Positions 45,479 through 56,243 of a stretch of 64,000 bases of DNA are shown here, piece by piece (positions within the stretch are counted from its first letter, which is position 1; each line of letters starts with the position of its first letter). The translations under genes and the position numbers were made by a program. The DNA lies in contig CACMUP010000004.1 of NCBI GenBank assembly GCA_902616905.1, forward strand, positions 1 through 64,000, written 5' to 3'. Source of the DNA: an uncultured Bacteroidota bacterium (GTDB lineage: Bacteria > Bacteroidota > Bacteroidia > Flavobacteriales > Flavobacteriaceae). Below the pieces are notes generated by a model. That model was not told the DNA's origin. It saw only the letters and a list, made by a program, of their open reading frames with translations, and searched no databases.

Positions 45479-45865
45479 ATGAGTACTTTTTCAATCTTTA
45501 TTGCTTTAATAATCTTAGTATGTTTTCTTTTAGTTTTGGTTGTTATGGTACAAAATCCAAAGGGCGGTGGGCTATCCTCATCATTTGGAGGGGGAACACA
45601 GCAAGTCGGAGGTGTTCAAAAAACATCTGATTTTTTAGACAAAAGTACTTGGATATTAGCTACAACACTTTTACTACTTATTTTAATCTCAAATGTTACT
45701 TTGTCCTCAAATAACTCTGTTTCAGAATCAAAGTTGTTAGACGATAATACAAATCAACAAACTATACCAGAAACAACTGAAGAAATTATTCAAGAAATAC
45801 CTGAAATACCAGCGATAGAAAATTTACCAACTACAACTAACGATAGTTCAAATCCAGAAAATTGA
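45479..45865 (+). CDS. secG: preprotein translocase subunit SecG
   Basis: 128 residues. Two membrane helices ('FIALIILVCFLLVLVVMVQN' and 'ILATTLLLLILISNVTLSS') flank the conserved cytoplasmic loop 'NPKGGGLSSSFGGGTQQVGG', the hallmark of SecG. The C-terminal tail after the second helix is acidic and Thr/Glu/Pro-rich, longer than in E. coli but usual in Bacteroidota. SecG is a non-essential part of the SecYEG channel. It lies between the TPR-like gene and groES. Confidence 0.95.
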   Translation: MSTFSIFIALIILVCFLLVLVVMVQNPKGGGLSSSFGGGTQQVGGVQKTSDFLDKSTWILATTLLLLILISNVTLSSNNSVSESKLLDDNTNQQTIPETTEEIIQEIPEIPAIENLPTTTNDSSNPEN

Positions 45866-45879
45866 TTTTTATTAAAAAC

Positions 45880-45940
45880 TGACATGCTGACATTTTTTGA
45901 CAGTCAATAATAATTGGCACAATTTCTGGAAATGTATAAT
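45880..45940 (+). promoter_or_regulatory. groES upstream region with TGACA repeats and possible promoter
   Basis: Three TGACA copies occur at 45880, 45888 and 45898; the last is part of a perfect palindrome TTGACAGTCAA (45897-45907). It is followed by TTGGCAC (45914) and TATAAT (45935). The layout suggests control of groESL, but no standard CIRCE element is present and the promoter class cannot be fixed. TTGGCAC with CTGGA 11 bases on is only a weak sigma-54-like match. Confidence 0.35.
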
Positions 45941-45960
45941 AAATTAAATAAAATAGTAAA

Positions 45961-47881
<1,921 letters not shown>

Positions 47882-47904
47882 TTTTTTCAAAAATTGCAAG
47901 AAAT

Positions 47905-47933
47905 AAAAAAAGCTCCATCTAGGAGCTTTTTTT
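47905..47933 (+). terminator. bidirectional rho-independent terminator after groEL
   Basis: A run of A, then AGCTCC, a five-base loop (atcta), GGAGCT and a run of T. The symmetric layout should end both the groEL transcript and the convergent minus-strand metal operon. Confidence 0.85.
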
Positions 47934-48270
47934 ATTCCTTTTTTCTTTCATAAATACAACACATAGGAAGTTCATTGTAAACTTCGTCTGATGCTTTAAA
48001 TAAAGGTGTGTCATGTCCAACATCAGCAATAGCTTTTTGAATATTTCGTAAAGGAGCTTTATTAGTATTATGAGTTACAGTAATAATATTTGATGGAATG
48101 TCCCAAATAACCATTTTTACTCCTTTCACTGATAAAGCTGCTTTTTCTATTCTTTTTTTACACATTACACAGTTGCCATTTACTTCAAAATTAGATTTTA
48201 TATTTTTTTCATTTTGAGCGCTTAGAGAAAGTGGAAGAACTAAAAGACAGATTATTATTAGTTTTTTCAT
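47932..48270 (-). CDS. secreted heavy-metal-associated (HMA) domain protein
   Basis: About 112 residues. The ATG at 48270 gives a clean signal peptide ('MKKLIIICLLVLPLSLSAQN'); the open frame extends 15 codons upstream but that leader would spoil it. The HMA-type domain has the metal site 'FEVNGNCVMCKKRIEKAA' (CxxC) and the ferredoxin-like strand-helix pattern after it; two further Cys near the C-terminus ('ELPMCCIYERK') may also bind metal. Likely binds copper or a similar ion in the periplasm. It is the last gene of the operon, 22 bases after the TonB receptor gene. Confidence 0.8.
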   Translation of the reverse strand: MKKLIIICLLVLPLSLSAQNEKNIKSNFEVNGNCVMCKKRIEKAALSVKGVKMVIWDIPSNIITVTHNTNKAPLRNIQKAIADVGHDTPLFKASDEVYNELPMCCIYERKKE

Positions 48271-48292
48271 ATTAATTTTTTTATAAAAATAG

Positions 48293-50521
48293 TTATAAAT
48301 TCCAACGTAGACCAAAATAAATCATTCTACCAAAAATTGGTGCATAAACTTGTGCAGAATCAAAATTAATTCCAAATGGATCATCAATTCCTATTATTGG
48401 ATTTAATTGTTTATAGTTACCCATATTTTCGACTCCTCCATAGATTTCAAATGTTTCTGTAAAAGCTCTTGTTAATTGAGTATTCCAAAGACCATATGCT
48501 GGTGCATAACTACCTTCTATATCCCTTGAAGTGCCAACTAAGCGTTGTTTACCTAAAGCGTGAAATGTAAGATCCCATCGCCATTGTGCTTGATTATCAT
48601 TTCGTCTTGACTCCCAACCAAGATTTACAAAAAAAATATTTTTTGCTTGCAGTGGTCTTTGCAAAAATCCTGAATTATATGAAGTCTTAACATCGTAATT
48701 TTTATAAGCAAATCTCAAATTCAAAAAATCTGATGGGTAATAATCAAGAGATAGCTGAAAGCTATTAGCTCTGCTCGGACCATTTAAATTATAGAAAGAA
48801 ATTTGTCCCTCTGTTTCCCAATCAATAACAACTTGATCAATAAAATTAGTTATGTAATAATCAACTGTTAAGTCACCACTTTTTCCAAAAACATTGAAAA
48901 TTTGTCTAATACTTAATCCATAATTCCAAGCTTTTTCGGGATTTAATCCATAAATAGGCCCTCCATTATCTAAAATATTAATTTGTCGATTTGTTCCAAA
49001 AAGTGATTGATTTTCAGCAAATATATTTGCTACTTTACGGCCAGTCCCTGCAGAGAGACGGAATATCGTATTCTCCTGAGGCAAATATCTCAAATGTAAC
49101 CTAGGAGTAATGAAGGTACCTAAGCGATTATGAGAATCAAGTCTTATCCCAGCAACTAAATTGAAATTTTCCAGACTATTATATGTGTATTCAAAAAAAC
49201 TTCCAATAGACCGATCACTTCTATTAAAATAAAAGTTGTCAACCGTTTCTAAATATCTATCATAAGAAAAGTTTATCCCTATTTTAAATTTATTTTTTGT
49301 GTTTCCAATTATAGAATTATATAATAAACTTGAATAAAAACTTTGATGATTAATATTATATATTCTAAATCCATAGTACGCTTCTTGGTCTTGATTACTA
49401 AAAGCTGATTGAAAACCAAAACTCTTATATGATAATTCAGGAAATACATATCCTATTTTTAGAGAAGTGTCTAATCTATTTGTATCTATTTGACTCCCCC
49501 AAAGGGCAAAATTATTTCTATCTTCTTCAGGGTTAAACCCTAAAGAGCCTAAAGTTTTTTCATCCCGCATTAGACGAAAACTGCCAAAACCGACCCATCC
49601 CTTATTAGCATTTATATATTGCCAGCGATTTAAAATATTTACCTGTTTAGCTAAAGGTGCATCCAAAAATGAGTCTCCATTACCGTCCATTTCTTTTGTT
49701 CTTTGATTACCATGTAAAAAAAGACCACTGCTCCATTTATCACTAATTTTCCAATTTCCCTGGATATTAGTTTCCTGGCTCCCCATATTTGATGTAAAAA
49801 GGTTAAAGAATAATGGCATATCTGAAAAGGGCTTTTTTATTTCAGTATTTATTTGTCCTGAAATACTTTCAAATCCATTAACTACACTACCTGTACCTTT
49901 TGTAATTTGAATACTTTCGATCCAAGTACCGGGTGTGAAAGATAAACCAAAAGCTTGTGAAGCACCTCTAACCATTGGTATGTTTTCTTCACTTATAAGC
50001 AAATAAGGGCTTGTTAGTCCTAACATTCTAATTTGCTTGGTCCCTGTTAATGCATCAGAAAAATTAACGTCTATAGATGGGTTAGTTTCAAAACTTTCTG
50101 AAAGGTTACAACAAGCTGCTTTTAATAATTCCTCACTATTTACATTAATTATATTTTGAGCTTCTAAGTATGATTTTTGTATTGCTTTTCTTCTTTGAGT
50201 TACAGTAACTTCGTCTAAAGATTCAGAATCACTCTCTTTTAAAAATCTGATTACTAATTTATTTTCTTTTAAACTTAAAGTGTCTGACTTATATCCAATA
50301 TAACTTAGTATGAGTTTTTCATCCGAGCCCAGAAAAGGTATAGAAAATTTTCCCTGCTCATCAGTAATTGTTCCTATTTCAGTGTTTAACCAAAATACGT
50401 TAGCTCCAATTAAAGGAATTGTTTCACTCCCGTCTTTAGTGAGAACTCTCCCTTTGAGATCGTTTTGAGAATACAATTTGAAACCCAAAAGGGTAATTAT
50501 TATAATTAAATATTTTTTCAT
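48293..50521 (-). CDS. TonB-dependent receptor, probably for a metal complex
   Basis: 742 residues. Signal peptide, an N-terminal CarboxypepD_reg-like domain ('IPLIGANVFWLNTEIGTITD', 'GKFSIPFLGSDEKLILSYIG'), a plug (about 110-240, 'LKAACCNLSESFETNPSIDV', 'IRMLGLTSPYLLISEENIPM') and a beta-barrel to the C-terminal aromatic end 'GLRWNL'. The CC-containing 'AACCNLSESFETN' element marks a Bacteroidota receptor group found next to HMA genes. With two HMA proteins and an HYC_CC_PP protein in the same operon, uptake of a copper-type metal is the likely role; the ligand is inference. Confidence 0.85.
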   Translation of the reverse strand: MKKYLIIIITLLGFKLYSQNDLKGRVLTKDGSETIPLIGANVFWLNTEIGTITDEQGKFSIPFLGSDEKLILSYIGYKSDTLSLKENKLVIRFLKESDSESLDEVTVTQRRKAIQKSYLEAQNIINVNSEELLKAACCNLSESFETNPSIDVNFSDALTGTKQIRMLGLTSPYLLISEENIPMVRGASQAFGLSFTPGTWIESIQITKGTGSVVNGFESISGQINTEIKKPFSDMPLFFNLFTSNMGSQETNIQGNWKISDKWSSGLFLHGNQRTKEMDGNGDSFLDAPLAKQVNILNRWQYINANKGWVGFGSFRLMRDEKTLGSLGFNPEEDRNNFALWGSQIDTNRLDTSLKIGYVFPELSYKSFGFQSAFSNQDQEAYYGFRIYNINHQSFYSSLLYNSIIGNTKNKFKIGINFSYDRYLETVDNFYFNRSDRSIGSFFEYTYNSLENFNLVAGIRLDSHNRLGTFITPRLHLRYLPQENTIFRLSAGTGRKVANIFAENQSLFGTNRQINILDNGGPIYGLNPEKAWNYGLSIRQIFNVFGKSGDLTVDYYITNFIDQVVIDWETEGQISFYNLNGPSRANSFQLSLDYYPSDFLNLRFAYKNYDVKTSYNSGFLQRPLQAKNIFFVNLGWESRRNDNQAQWRWDLTFHALGKQRLVGTSRDIEGSYAPAYGLWNTQLTRAFTETFEIYGGVENMGNYKQLNPIIGIDDPFGINFDSAQVYAPIFGRMIYFGLRWNL

Positions 50522-50569
50522 TAGTTTTTTTTTATGTTAAATAATCTACTTTGTAGGGAGTAGATAGAT

Positions 50570-50989
50570 TTAATCATAAAAAATAAGTGACTGGTGATGA
50601 AGAAATAATTGTTTTGATAAGATAGGTGGTGGACTCCATTTCTGAGAATTTTCGTTAACAAAAAAAGCTTTTAATTGGAATTCAAAAGGCTTTAGAGGAG
50701 GAAAACTATTTGGAGTCAGAAAATTTGTCCAATCTTTCACTTGTACTTTTGTGGGATATTGACCCTGATATACTAATGTGTTATCTTCACAACAAGATTT
50801 TTTTGATAACTCCTTTTTGGATGGAACTTCATTTTCTTTTTTGTTTTCCATACCACAATTTTTAGGGTTAAATGCAAAAGAAACTTTTGATATTTTCCCC
50901 CCACAATAATGAATATTTAAAGCATATCCAAAATTGGATCCAAATATTAGAATCGCTAGTGATAAACTTATTAATCTCCTCATTTTCAT
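50570..50989 (-). CDS. HYC_CC_PP family protein
   Basis: 139 residues with a signal peptide. The three family-naming motifs are all present: His-Tyr-Cys in 'ALNIHYCGGKISKVS', Cys-Cys in 'SKKSCCEDNTLVYQG' and Pro-Pro in 'QKWSPPPILSKQ'. Additional Cys in 'NPKNCGMENK' may complete a metal site. Members are found next to TonB receptors in Bacteroidota and are suspected to bind metal in the periplasm. It lies between the HMA/MauE-like gene and the TonB receptor gene on the same strand. Confidence 0.85.
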   Translation of the reverse strand: MKMRRLISLSLAILIFGSNFGYALNIHYCGGKISKVSFAFNPKNCGMENKKENEVPSKKELSKKSCCEDNTLVYQGQYPTKVQVKDWTNFLTPNSFPPLKPFEFQLKAFFVNENSQKWSPPPILSKQLFLHHQSLIFYD

Positions 50990-51008
50990 AGTGTAAAGGT
51001 ACTAAATT

Positions 51009-51722
51009 TTATAAAATATAGTCTAATAAAAGTAAGCTAGACATTATAAGCATAATACCATTTTCTATTAAAGTAGCCTCTGTCATTGGTAATTTTAAGG
51101 CAGTTCCTAAACAAGCACATTGAATTTGAGATTTTTGAAATAAAGCTTTAATGACACCAAAAGTAGTCATGGATAAAATTAAAATAGTCACAATTATTGA
51201 AATAAGAATTTGGAATTCAAGCAAATATGAAATTCCCAATCCAGTTTCAAGAAAAGGGTAAAATTTGGCATAAAAAGGTAAATATTTAGCCAAAGGATCA
51301 TATCTTTTAAAGGAGTCAGGAAATCCCTTATAATCTAAAAATTTAAAAAAACTAAACACAATAAAAAATAGTCCCATAAAAATTTGCATTCCCCTTTTTG
51401 GAGTTAATTCAAAATAGTAGGTATAGGAAAATGTAACTGTTATAATATAACTGAAAATTAAAATTAGTGGTTTTAATTGTTTTAGTTTAGAACTATTCTT
51501 TTGAATATTTTTAAAATTATTTTCTGTTTGAACGGAATATTTAGAACCTAGAATTTTAGACAATATATTTTTGGAAATAGTTTTTTTAGAATTTATAGTT
51601 GCTGTACCTCTTTCTATTGAAACCTCAGCATTAATTACCTCTTCAATGGACTCTATTTTTTGTTTCACAAAATTTTGACATCCCTCACATGTCATTCCAG
51701 TTATAATAAAACTCTGCTTCAT
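51009..51722 (-). CDS. HMA domain fused to a MauE/DoxX-like membrane domain
   Basis: 237 residues. The N-terminal HMA domain has the CxxC site 'IITGMTCEGCQNFVKQKIES'. After a linker, four to five membrane helices follow ('LILIFSYIITVTFSYTYYF', 'GLFFIVFSFFKFLDYKGF', 'LETGLGISYLLEFQILISI', 'ILILSMTTFGVIKALF') with a Cys-x-Cys in 'KSQIQCACLGTALKLPM', the layout of MauE/DoxX-like proteins. It probably moves or passes metal or reducing power at the inner membrane. First gene of the metal operon. Confidence 0.8.
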   Translation of the reverse strand: MKQSFIITGMTCEGCQNFVKQKIESIEEVINAEVSIERGTATINSKKTISKNILSKILGSKYSVQTENNFKNIQKNSSKLKQLKPLILIFSYIITVTFSYTYYFELTPKRGMQIFMGLFFIVFSFFKFLDYKGFPDSFKRYDPLAKYLPFYAKFYPFLETGLGISYLLEFQILISIIVTILILSMTTFGVIKALFQKSQIQCACLGTALKLPMTEATLIENGIMLIMSSLLLLDYIL

Positions 51723-51843
51723 AATCTTTACAATAGGATAAAATTATAACTATCTTATCAAAAAGATAAATATATATTCTTTGATTTAAAACCACTTTAA
51801 AAATTAAGTTTTTAAGTACTGGATTATGTATTTTTGTTTTAAT

Positions 51844-52329
51844 ATGATGTCATTAAGTAATACTGAAGTTTTAAAGGAAATCAAAACTATTTTAGATACA
51901 TCTAATATTGACATTTTAATTGGGCTCAAAAAATGTTGTCATTTTCTAAAAGATAATATATTGCATTTTGATTGGGTAGGATTTTATTTTGCTGATTTCC
52001 AAACAAAAAACCTTAATCTGAAGGCCTTTTCTGGAAAACCAACAGACCATACAACCATTCCATTTGGAAATGGTATTTGTGGACAAGTGGCACTTTCTAA
52101 TAGAAATTTTATGGTTCCAGATGTGAGAAAACAAGATAATTATATCGCTTGTAGTATCGATGTTAAATCTGAATTGGTAGTCCCCTTATTTATTGAAGGA
52201 AAAAATATCGGCCAAATTGATATTGACTCAAATAAATTAAACCCATTTAGTAAAGAAGATGAGCTTTTGCTTGAAGCTTGTTGTGATCTTATTTCAAAAA
52301 CCTATGGTAACTCTCTTTTAAGTTTATAA
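51844..52329 (+). CDS. GAF-domain protein, free methionine-(R)-sulfoxide reductase-like
   Basis: About 161 residues, one GAF domain. It matches fRMsr: 'LHFDWVGFYFADFQTKNLNL', 'FGNGICGQVALSNRNFMVPD' (resolving Cys) and 'YIACSIDVKSELVVPLFIEG' (catalytic-type Cys), followed by 'IGQIDIDSNKLNPFSKEDE'. The enzyme reduces free Met-R-sulfoxide with thioredoxin; one of the three Cys of the E. coli enzyme is not at its usual position, so activity should be taken with care. A start at 51844 or 51847 is preferred over the ATG at 51826. purH follows after seven bases. Confidence 0.75.
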   Translation: MMSLSNTEVLKEIKTILDTSNIDILIGLKKCCHFLKDNILHFDWVGFYFADFQTKNLNLKAFSGKPTDHTTIPFGNGICGQVALSNRNFMVPDVRKQDNYIACSIDVKSELVVPLFIEGKNIGQIDIDSNKLNPFSKEDELLLEACCDLISKTYGNSLLSL

Positions 52330-52336
52330 TTAAATC

Positions 52337-53860
52337 ATGCAACAAAAAAAAATAACTTCTGCTCTTATCTCTGTATATGACAAAACTGGTTTAGAACCAA
52401 TAATTAAAGAGCTTGTTGATAATGGAGTGACTTTGTATTCTACTGGAGGAACAGAAACATTCATTAAAAACCTAAGTTATAAAGTAAACAGTGTCGAAGG
52501 GCTCACGGGTTATCCTTCAATTCTAGGGGGAAGGGTGAAAACTTTACATCCTAAGGTATTTGGTGGAATCCTAAATCGAGAAGAAAATCACTCAGATAAG
52601 AAAGAACTAAATGAATTTGAAATCCCTTCATTTGATTTAGTCATTGTTGACTTATACCCTTTCGAGAAAACAGTTGCTGGTAATGCTTCAGAAATTGAAG
52701 TTATAGAAAAAATAGATATAGGAGGAATAGCCTTAATAAGAGCTGCTGCAAAGAATTTTTATGACGTTTTATGTATATCAGATAAGGAAGATTATCCAGA
52801 ATTTCTAAAAATATATAAAAATTCAAAGGGTTCTCCATCTATAAAAGAGAGAAAATTATTTGCATTAAAAGCGTTCAATACTTCTTCTCATTATGATACA
52901 ATGATTTTTAATTATTTTAATGAAAATCAAAATTCTTTAAAACTAAGTTTTAAAAATTCACGAGAATTAAGGTATGGAGAAAATCCTCATCAGAAAGGAT
53001 TATTTTATGGTCCTTTATCTGAATTAATAGAACAAATTCATGGTAAAGAGATTTCATATAATAATTTGCTAGATATCGACGCTGCTATAAATCTGATGTT
53101 AGAATTTTATGATGGTAAACCAGCTTTTGGAATTTTAAAACATAATAATGCTTGTGGCTTCGCGGTGAGAAATGAAATAAATGAGGCTTATAAAGATGCG
53201 TTAGCTGGAGATCCTGTTTCTTCATTTGGGGGAGTTTTAATAAGTAACAGAAATATTGATCTAAAAACTGCGATAAACATCAATGATTTATTCTTTGAAG
53301 TAATTATTGGGCCTACATACAGTAGTGAAGCATTAAAAATTCTTAAAGAAAAAAAGAACAGGATAATTTTAATTCAAAAAGAGAATAAACTTCCTGAAGA
53401 AAATATTAGAAGCTGCTTGAATGGAATACTTTTACAAGATAAAGATCTTAAAACGGATGAAGAAGTTGATTTAAATACCGTTACAAAACTAAATCCTAGT
53501 AATAGAGAAATACAAGATTTAATTTTTGCTTCCAAAATTTGTAAACACACGAAATCGAATACCATTGTTCTTGCCAAAAATCAACAATTGTTAGCCTCTG
53601 GAACAGGTCAAACCTCAAGAATAGATGCATTGTATCAAGCAATCAACAAAGCTAAAAGTTTTGGTTTTGAACTAAAGGGCTCGGTAATGGCGAGTGATGC
53701 ATTTTTCCCTTTTCCAGATTGTGTTGAGATTGCTAATAATGAAGGAATTAAAACAGTAATACAACCTGGAGGTTCTATAAAAGACTACCTTTCTATTGAA
53801 TATTGTAATTCAAATAAAATGAGAATGGTTGTTACAGGAACACGTCACTTTAAACATTAA
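52337..53860 (+). CDS. purH: bifunctional AICAR transformylase / IMP cyclohydrolase
   Basis: 507 residues. The N-terminal IMP cyclohydrolase (MGS-like) part has 'LISVYDKTGLEPIIKELVD', 'TLYSTGGTETFIKNL' and 'GRVKTLHPKVFGGIL'; the AICAR transformylase part has 'LRYGENPHQKGLFYG' and 'FGILKHNNACGFAVRNEINE' with the catalytic Lys-His. It carries out the last two steps of purine synthesis, AICAR to IMP, in the cytoplasm. It follows the fRMsr-like gene and precedes mreB by 29 bases. Confidence 0.97.
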   Translation: MQQKKITSALISVYDKTGLEPIIKELVDNGVTLYSTGGTETFIKNLSYKVNSVEGLTGYPSILGGRVKTLHPKVFGGILNREENHSDKKELNEFEIPSFDLVIVDLYPFEKTVAGNASEIEVIEKIDIGGIALIRAAAKNFYDVLCISDKEDYPEFLKIYKNSKGSPSIKERKLFALKAFNTSSHYDTMIFNYFNENQNSLKLSFKNSRELRYGENPHQKGLFYGPLSELIEQIHGKEISYNNLLDIDAAINLMLEFYDGKPAFGILKHNNACGFAVRNEINEAYKDALAGDPVSSFGGVLISNRNIDLKTAININDLFFEVIIGPTYSSEALKILKEKKNRIILIQKENKLPEENIRSCLNGILLQDKDLKTDEEVDLNTVTKLNPSNREIQDLIFASKICKHTKSNTIVLAKNQQLLASGTGQTSRIDALYQAINKAKSFGFELKGSVMASDAFFPFPDCVEIANNEGIKTVIQPGGSIKDYLSIEYCNSNKMRMVVTGTRHFKH

Positions 53861-53889
53861 TTGTTAATTTTATTATTTAATCTTAAAAA

Positions 53890-54909
53890 ATGGGATTATT
53901 CTCAGAGGAAATAGCGATTGATTTGGGAACAGCAAATACCCTTATAATACACAACGATAAAGTCGTAGTTAATAGTCCTTCTATAGTAGCGATTGATAGA
54001 ACAACCAATAAGGTAATTGCAATAGGAGAAGAGGCTAACATGATGCAAGGGAAGACTCATGAAAATATTAAAACTGTTCGTCCACTTAAAGACGGTGTCA
54101 TAGCAGATTTTAATGCCTCTGAACAAATGATTAATAGACTAATTAAAAGCATTCCGACACTTCATCGTCGATTCTTTTCTCCCTCTCTGAGAATGGTTAT
54201 ATGTATCCCCTCGGGAATTACTGAAGTTGAAATGAGAGCTGTAAAAGAGTCCGCTGAAAGAGTTAATGGTAAAGAAGTTTACTTGATTCATGAACCTATG
54301 GCAGCAGCTATTGGAATTGGAATTGATATAGTGCAACCTAAAGGAAATATGATAGTTGATATTGGAGGTGGAACAACAGAAATTGCCGTAATTGCTCTTT
54401 CCGGTATTGTATGTGACAAGTCAATTAAAATTGCGGGTGATGTTTTTACTGGAGACATTATCAATTATATGCGAAGTAAACATAATCTTTACATTGGGGA
54501 TAGAACTGCTGAAAAGATAAAAATTCTAGTAGGAAGTGTTATTGAAGATCTTGAAAACCCGCCAGAAGAGATGTCTGTTCAAGGGAGAGACTTATTAACT
54601 GGAAAACCAAAACAGGTCATGATTAATCATTCAGAAGTAGCTAAAGCACTAGATAAATCAGTTATTAGAATTGAAGACGCAATTATGGAAGCTTTATCAC
54701 AAACACCTCCAGAGCTTTCAGCAGATATCTATAATACAGGAATTTATCTAGCAGGGGGAGGTGCATTATTGAGAGGATTAGACAAAAGATTGTCTCAAAA
54801 AACTGACTTACCTATTTATGTGGCTGAAGATCCACTTCAAGCTGTTGTTAGAGGAACAGGTATAGCGCTAAAGAATATAGAACGTTATAAAACAGTTCTA
54901 ATAAAGTAA
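53890..54909 (+). CDS. mreB: rod-shape actin homologue MreB
   Basis: 339 residues, the usual length. Phosphate 1 'EIAIDLGTANTLIIHNDKVV', phosphate 2 'IVDIGGGTTEIAVIALSGIV' and the adenosine-binding 'IYLAGGGALLRGLDKRLSQK' are all present. MreB forms membrane-bound filaments that guide cell-wall synthesis along the cell side. It starts the gene run mreB-mreC-mreD-PBP2-rodA, with six bases to mreC. Confidence 0.98.
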   Translation: MGLFSEEIAIDLGTANTLIIHNDKVVVNSPSIVAIDRTTNKVIAIGEEANMMQGKTHENIKTVRPLKDGVIADFNASEQMINRLIKSIPTLHRRFFSPSLRMVICIPSGITEVEMRAVKESAERVNGKEVYLIHEPMAAAIGIGIDIVQPKGNMIVDIGGGTTEIAVIALSGIVCDKSIKIAGDVFTGDIINYMRSKHNLYIGDRTAEKIKILVGSVIEDLENPPEEMSVQGRDLLTGKPKQVMINHSEVAKALDKSVIRIEDAIMEALSQTPPELSADIYNTGIYLAGGGALLRGLDKRLSQKTDLPIYVAEDPLQAVVRGTGIALKNIERYKTVLIK

Positions 54910-54915
54910 TTAAGT

Positions 54916-55737
54916 ATGCAGCGAATTTTTAGCGCGCTCATACATTATAGAAATGCGATCATTTACCTTATTCTTCTGACTATATCCCTATTATATTTAA
55001 ATAGTAATAGTAATTTTCATCAAAGTCAGATTGAAAAATACGGTTTATACTTCTCCCAAAGAATTTACAATTTAAGTTATTCAATTAAAAAATATTTTAA
55101 TTTAAAAAAAGTAAATTCAGACCTTTTTGAAGAAAACAGAAAACTAAAAGAATTAGAATTAAGATCTAGAAGTGTATCTCTGTATCCAAAAGATTATTAC
55201 CCATTGAGACGTTACCCATTTGAAATAAAAAAAGGAAATGTAATTAAGAACAGCTTTTTAAATCAGAGGAATTTTATAATAGTTGATAAAGGCAAGGCAG
55301 ATGGTATAAAACCTGAAATGGCTGTTATATCTGACAGAGGAATAATTGGCATAGTCAAAGCTGTTTCTGAAAATTACTCAAGTATAATTTCAATTTTAAA
55401 TCAAAACTTAAAAATCAATATCCGTCTAAAAAAAAGCAATGCAGTTGGGACTCTTTCGTGGAAAGGAATTAATCCTTTAGAATTTCAAATAGAGGATGTA
55501 GTAAGAAATACTAGTATTCAAATTGGAGACACCATTATTACTGGCGGAATGTCTTCGTATTTCCCTTTTGGGATCCCAATTGGGAAAATAACAGACTTTG
55601 AAGATAATTCTAAAGCTGGTTATTATACAATAAATGCAAAACTTTTTGAAGATCCTTCATTGATTTATCATGTTTATATAATTGAGAATAAAGACTTAGA
55701 AGAAATTAATAGACTACAAGAAAATACTTTAAAATGA
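54916..55737 (+). CDS. mreC: rod-shape protein MreC
   Basis: 273 residues. One N-terminal membrane helix ('AIIYLILLTISLLYLNSNSN'), a short coiled coil ('LFEENRKLKELELRSRS'), then the paired beta domains with 'KGNVIKNSFLNQRNFIIVDK', 'MAVISDRGIIGIVKAVSENY' and 'IGDTIITGGMSSYFPFGIPI', all typical of MreC. It links MreB to the periplasmic part of the elongation machine. The stop overlaps the mreD start by four bases. Confidence 0.95.
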   Translation: MQRIFSALIHYRNAIIYLILLTISLLYLNSNSNFHQSQIEKYGLYFSQRIYNLSYSIKKYFNLKKVNSDLFEENRKLKELELRSRSVSLYPKDYYPLRRYPFEIKKGNVIKNSFLNQRNFIIVDKGKADGIKPEMAVISDRGIIGIVKAVSENYSSIISILNQNLKINIRLKKSNAVGTLSWKGINPLEFQIEDVVRNTSIQIGDTIITGGMSSYFPFGIPIGKITDFEDNSKAGYYTINAKLFEDPSLIYHVYIIENKDLEEINRLQENTLK

Positions 55738-56243
55738 ACAGAAATAATATTATCCTTATAATTTCATTTATCCTATTAGTTTTCTTTCAGACACTAGTTT
55801 TTAATAATTTATATCTTTTTGGATTCATAAATCCAATGGTTTATGTACTTTTTTTAGTTATATATCGTTTTGATTATGATCAAACCTTTTTTATTCTTTC
55901 AAGTTTCATTCTTGGATTTTTAATTGACTTTTTTTCTCAATCGGGAGGAGCTCACACTATATCAACTCTTACAGTTGGATTTATTAGACCAATAATAATT
56001 AAAAATACTTTCGTTGTAAGTTCAGAAATACCAGGGAGTTTTCAAAATGAAAATAGAATTTTAGACAAATATCTCTTTTTATCTTCTATTATTGGTTTGC
56101 ATCACTTTTTATATTTTGTTTTTGTATACTTTAATTGGAGGGCCATATCACTGATTATTAAAAATACATTATCAACATTCGTTTTTTCATTAATTTTAAT
56201 TTCTTTAATTTCTGTTTTTTACAATAAATCTAATGATTCATAA
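55734..56243 (+). CDS. mreD: rod-shape protein MreD
   Basis: 169 residues with about five membrane helices ('IILIISFILLVFFQTLVFNN', 'PMVYVLFLVIYRFDYDQTFF', 'FLIDFFSQSGGAHTIS' as the characteristic loop, and two C-terminal helices). The position after mreC with ATGA overlap and before PBP2 with an 11-base overlap fixes the identity, since MreD is poorly conserved. It is an integral part of the elongasome. Confidence 0.88.
   Translation: MNRNNIILIISFILLVFFQTLVFNNLYLFGFINPMVYVLFLVIYRFDYDQTFFILSSFILGFLIDFFSQSGGAHTISTLTVGFIRPIIIKNTFVVSSEIPGSFQNENRILDKYLFLSSIIGLHHFLYFVFVYFNWRAISLIIKNTLSTFVFSLILISLISVFYNKSNDS

Noticed and set aside
45914-45929. Sigma-54 promoter before groES
   Set aside because: The -24 part (TTGGCAC) fits but the -12 part is CTGGA instead of TTGCA; too weak to call.
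45866-45960. CIRCE element for HrcA control of groESL
   Set aside because: No TTAGCACTC-N9-GAGTGCTAA-like inverted repeat is present.
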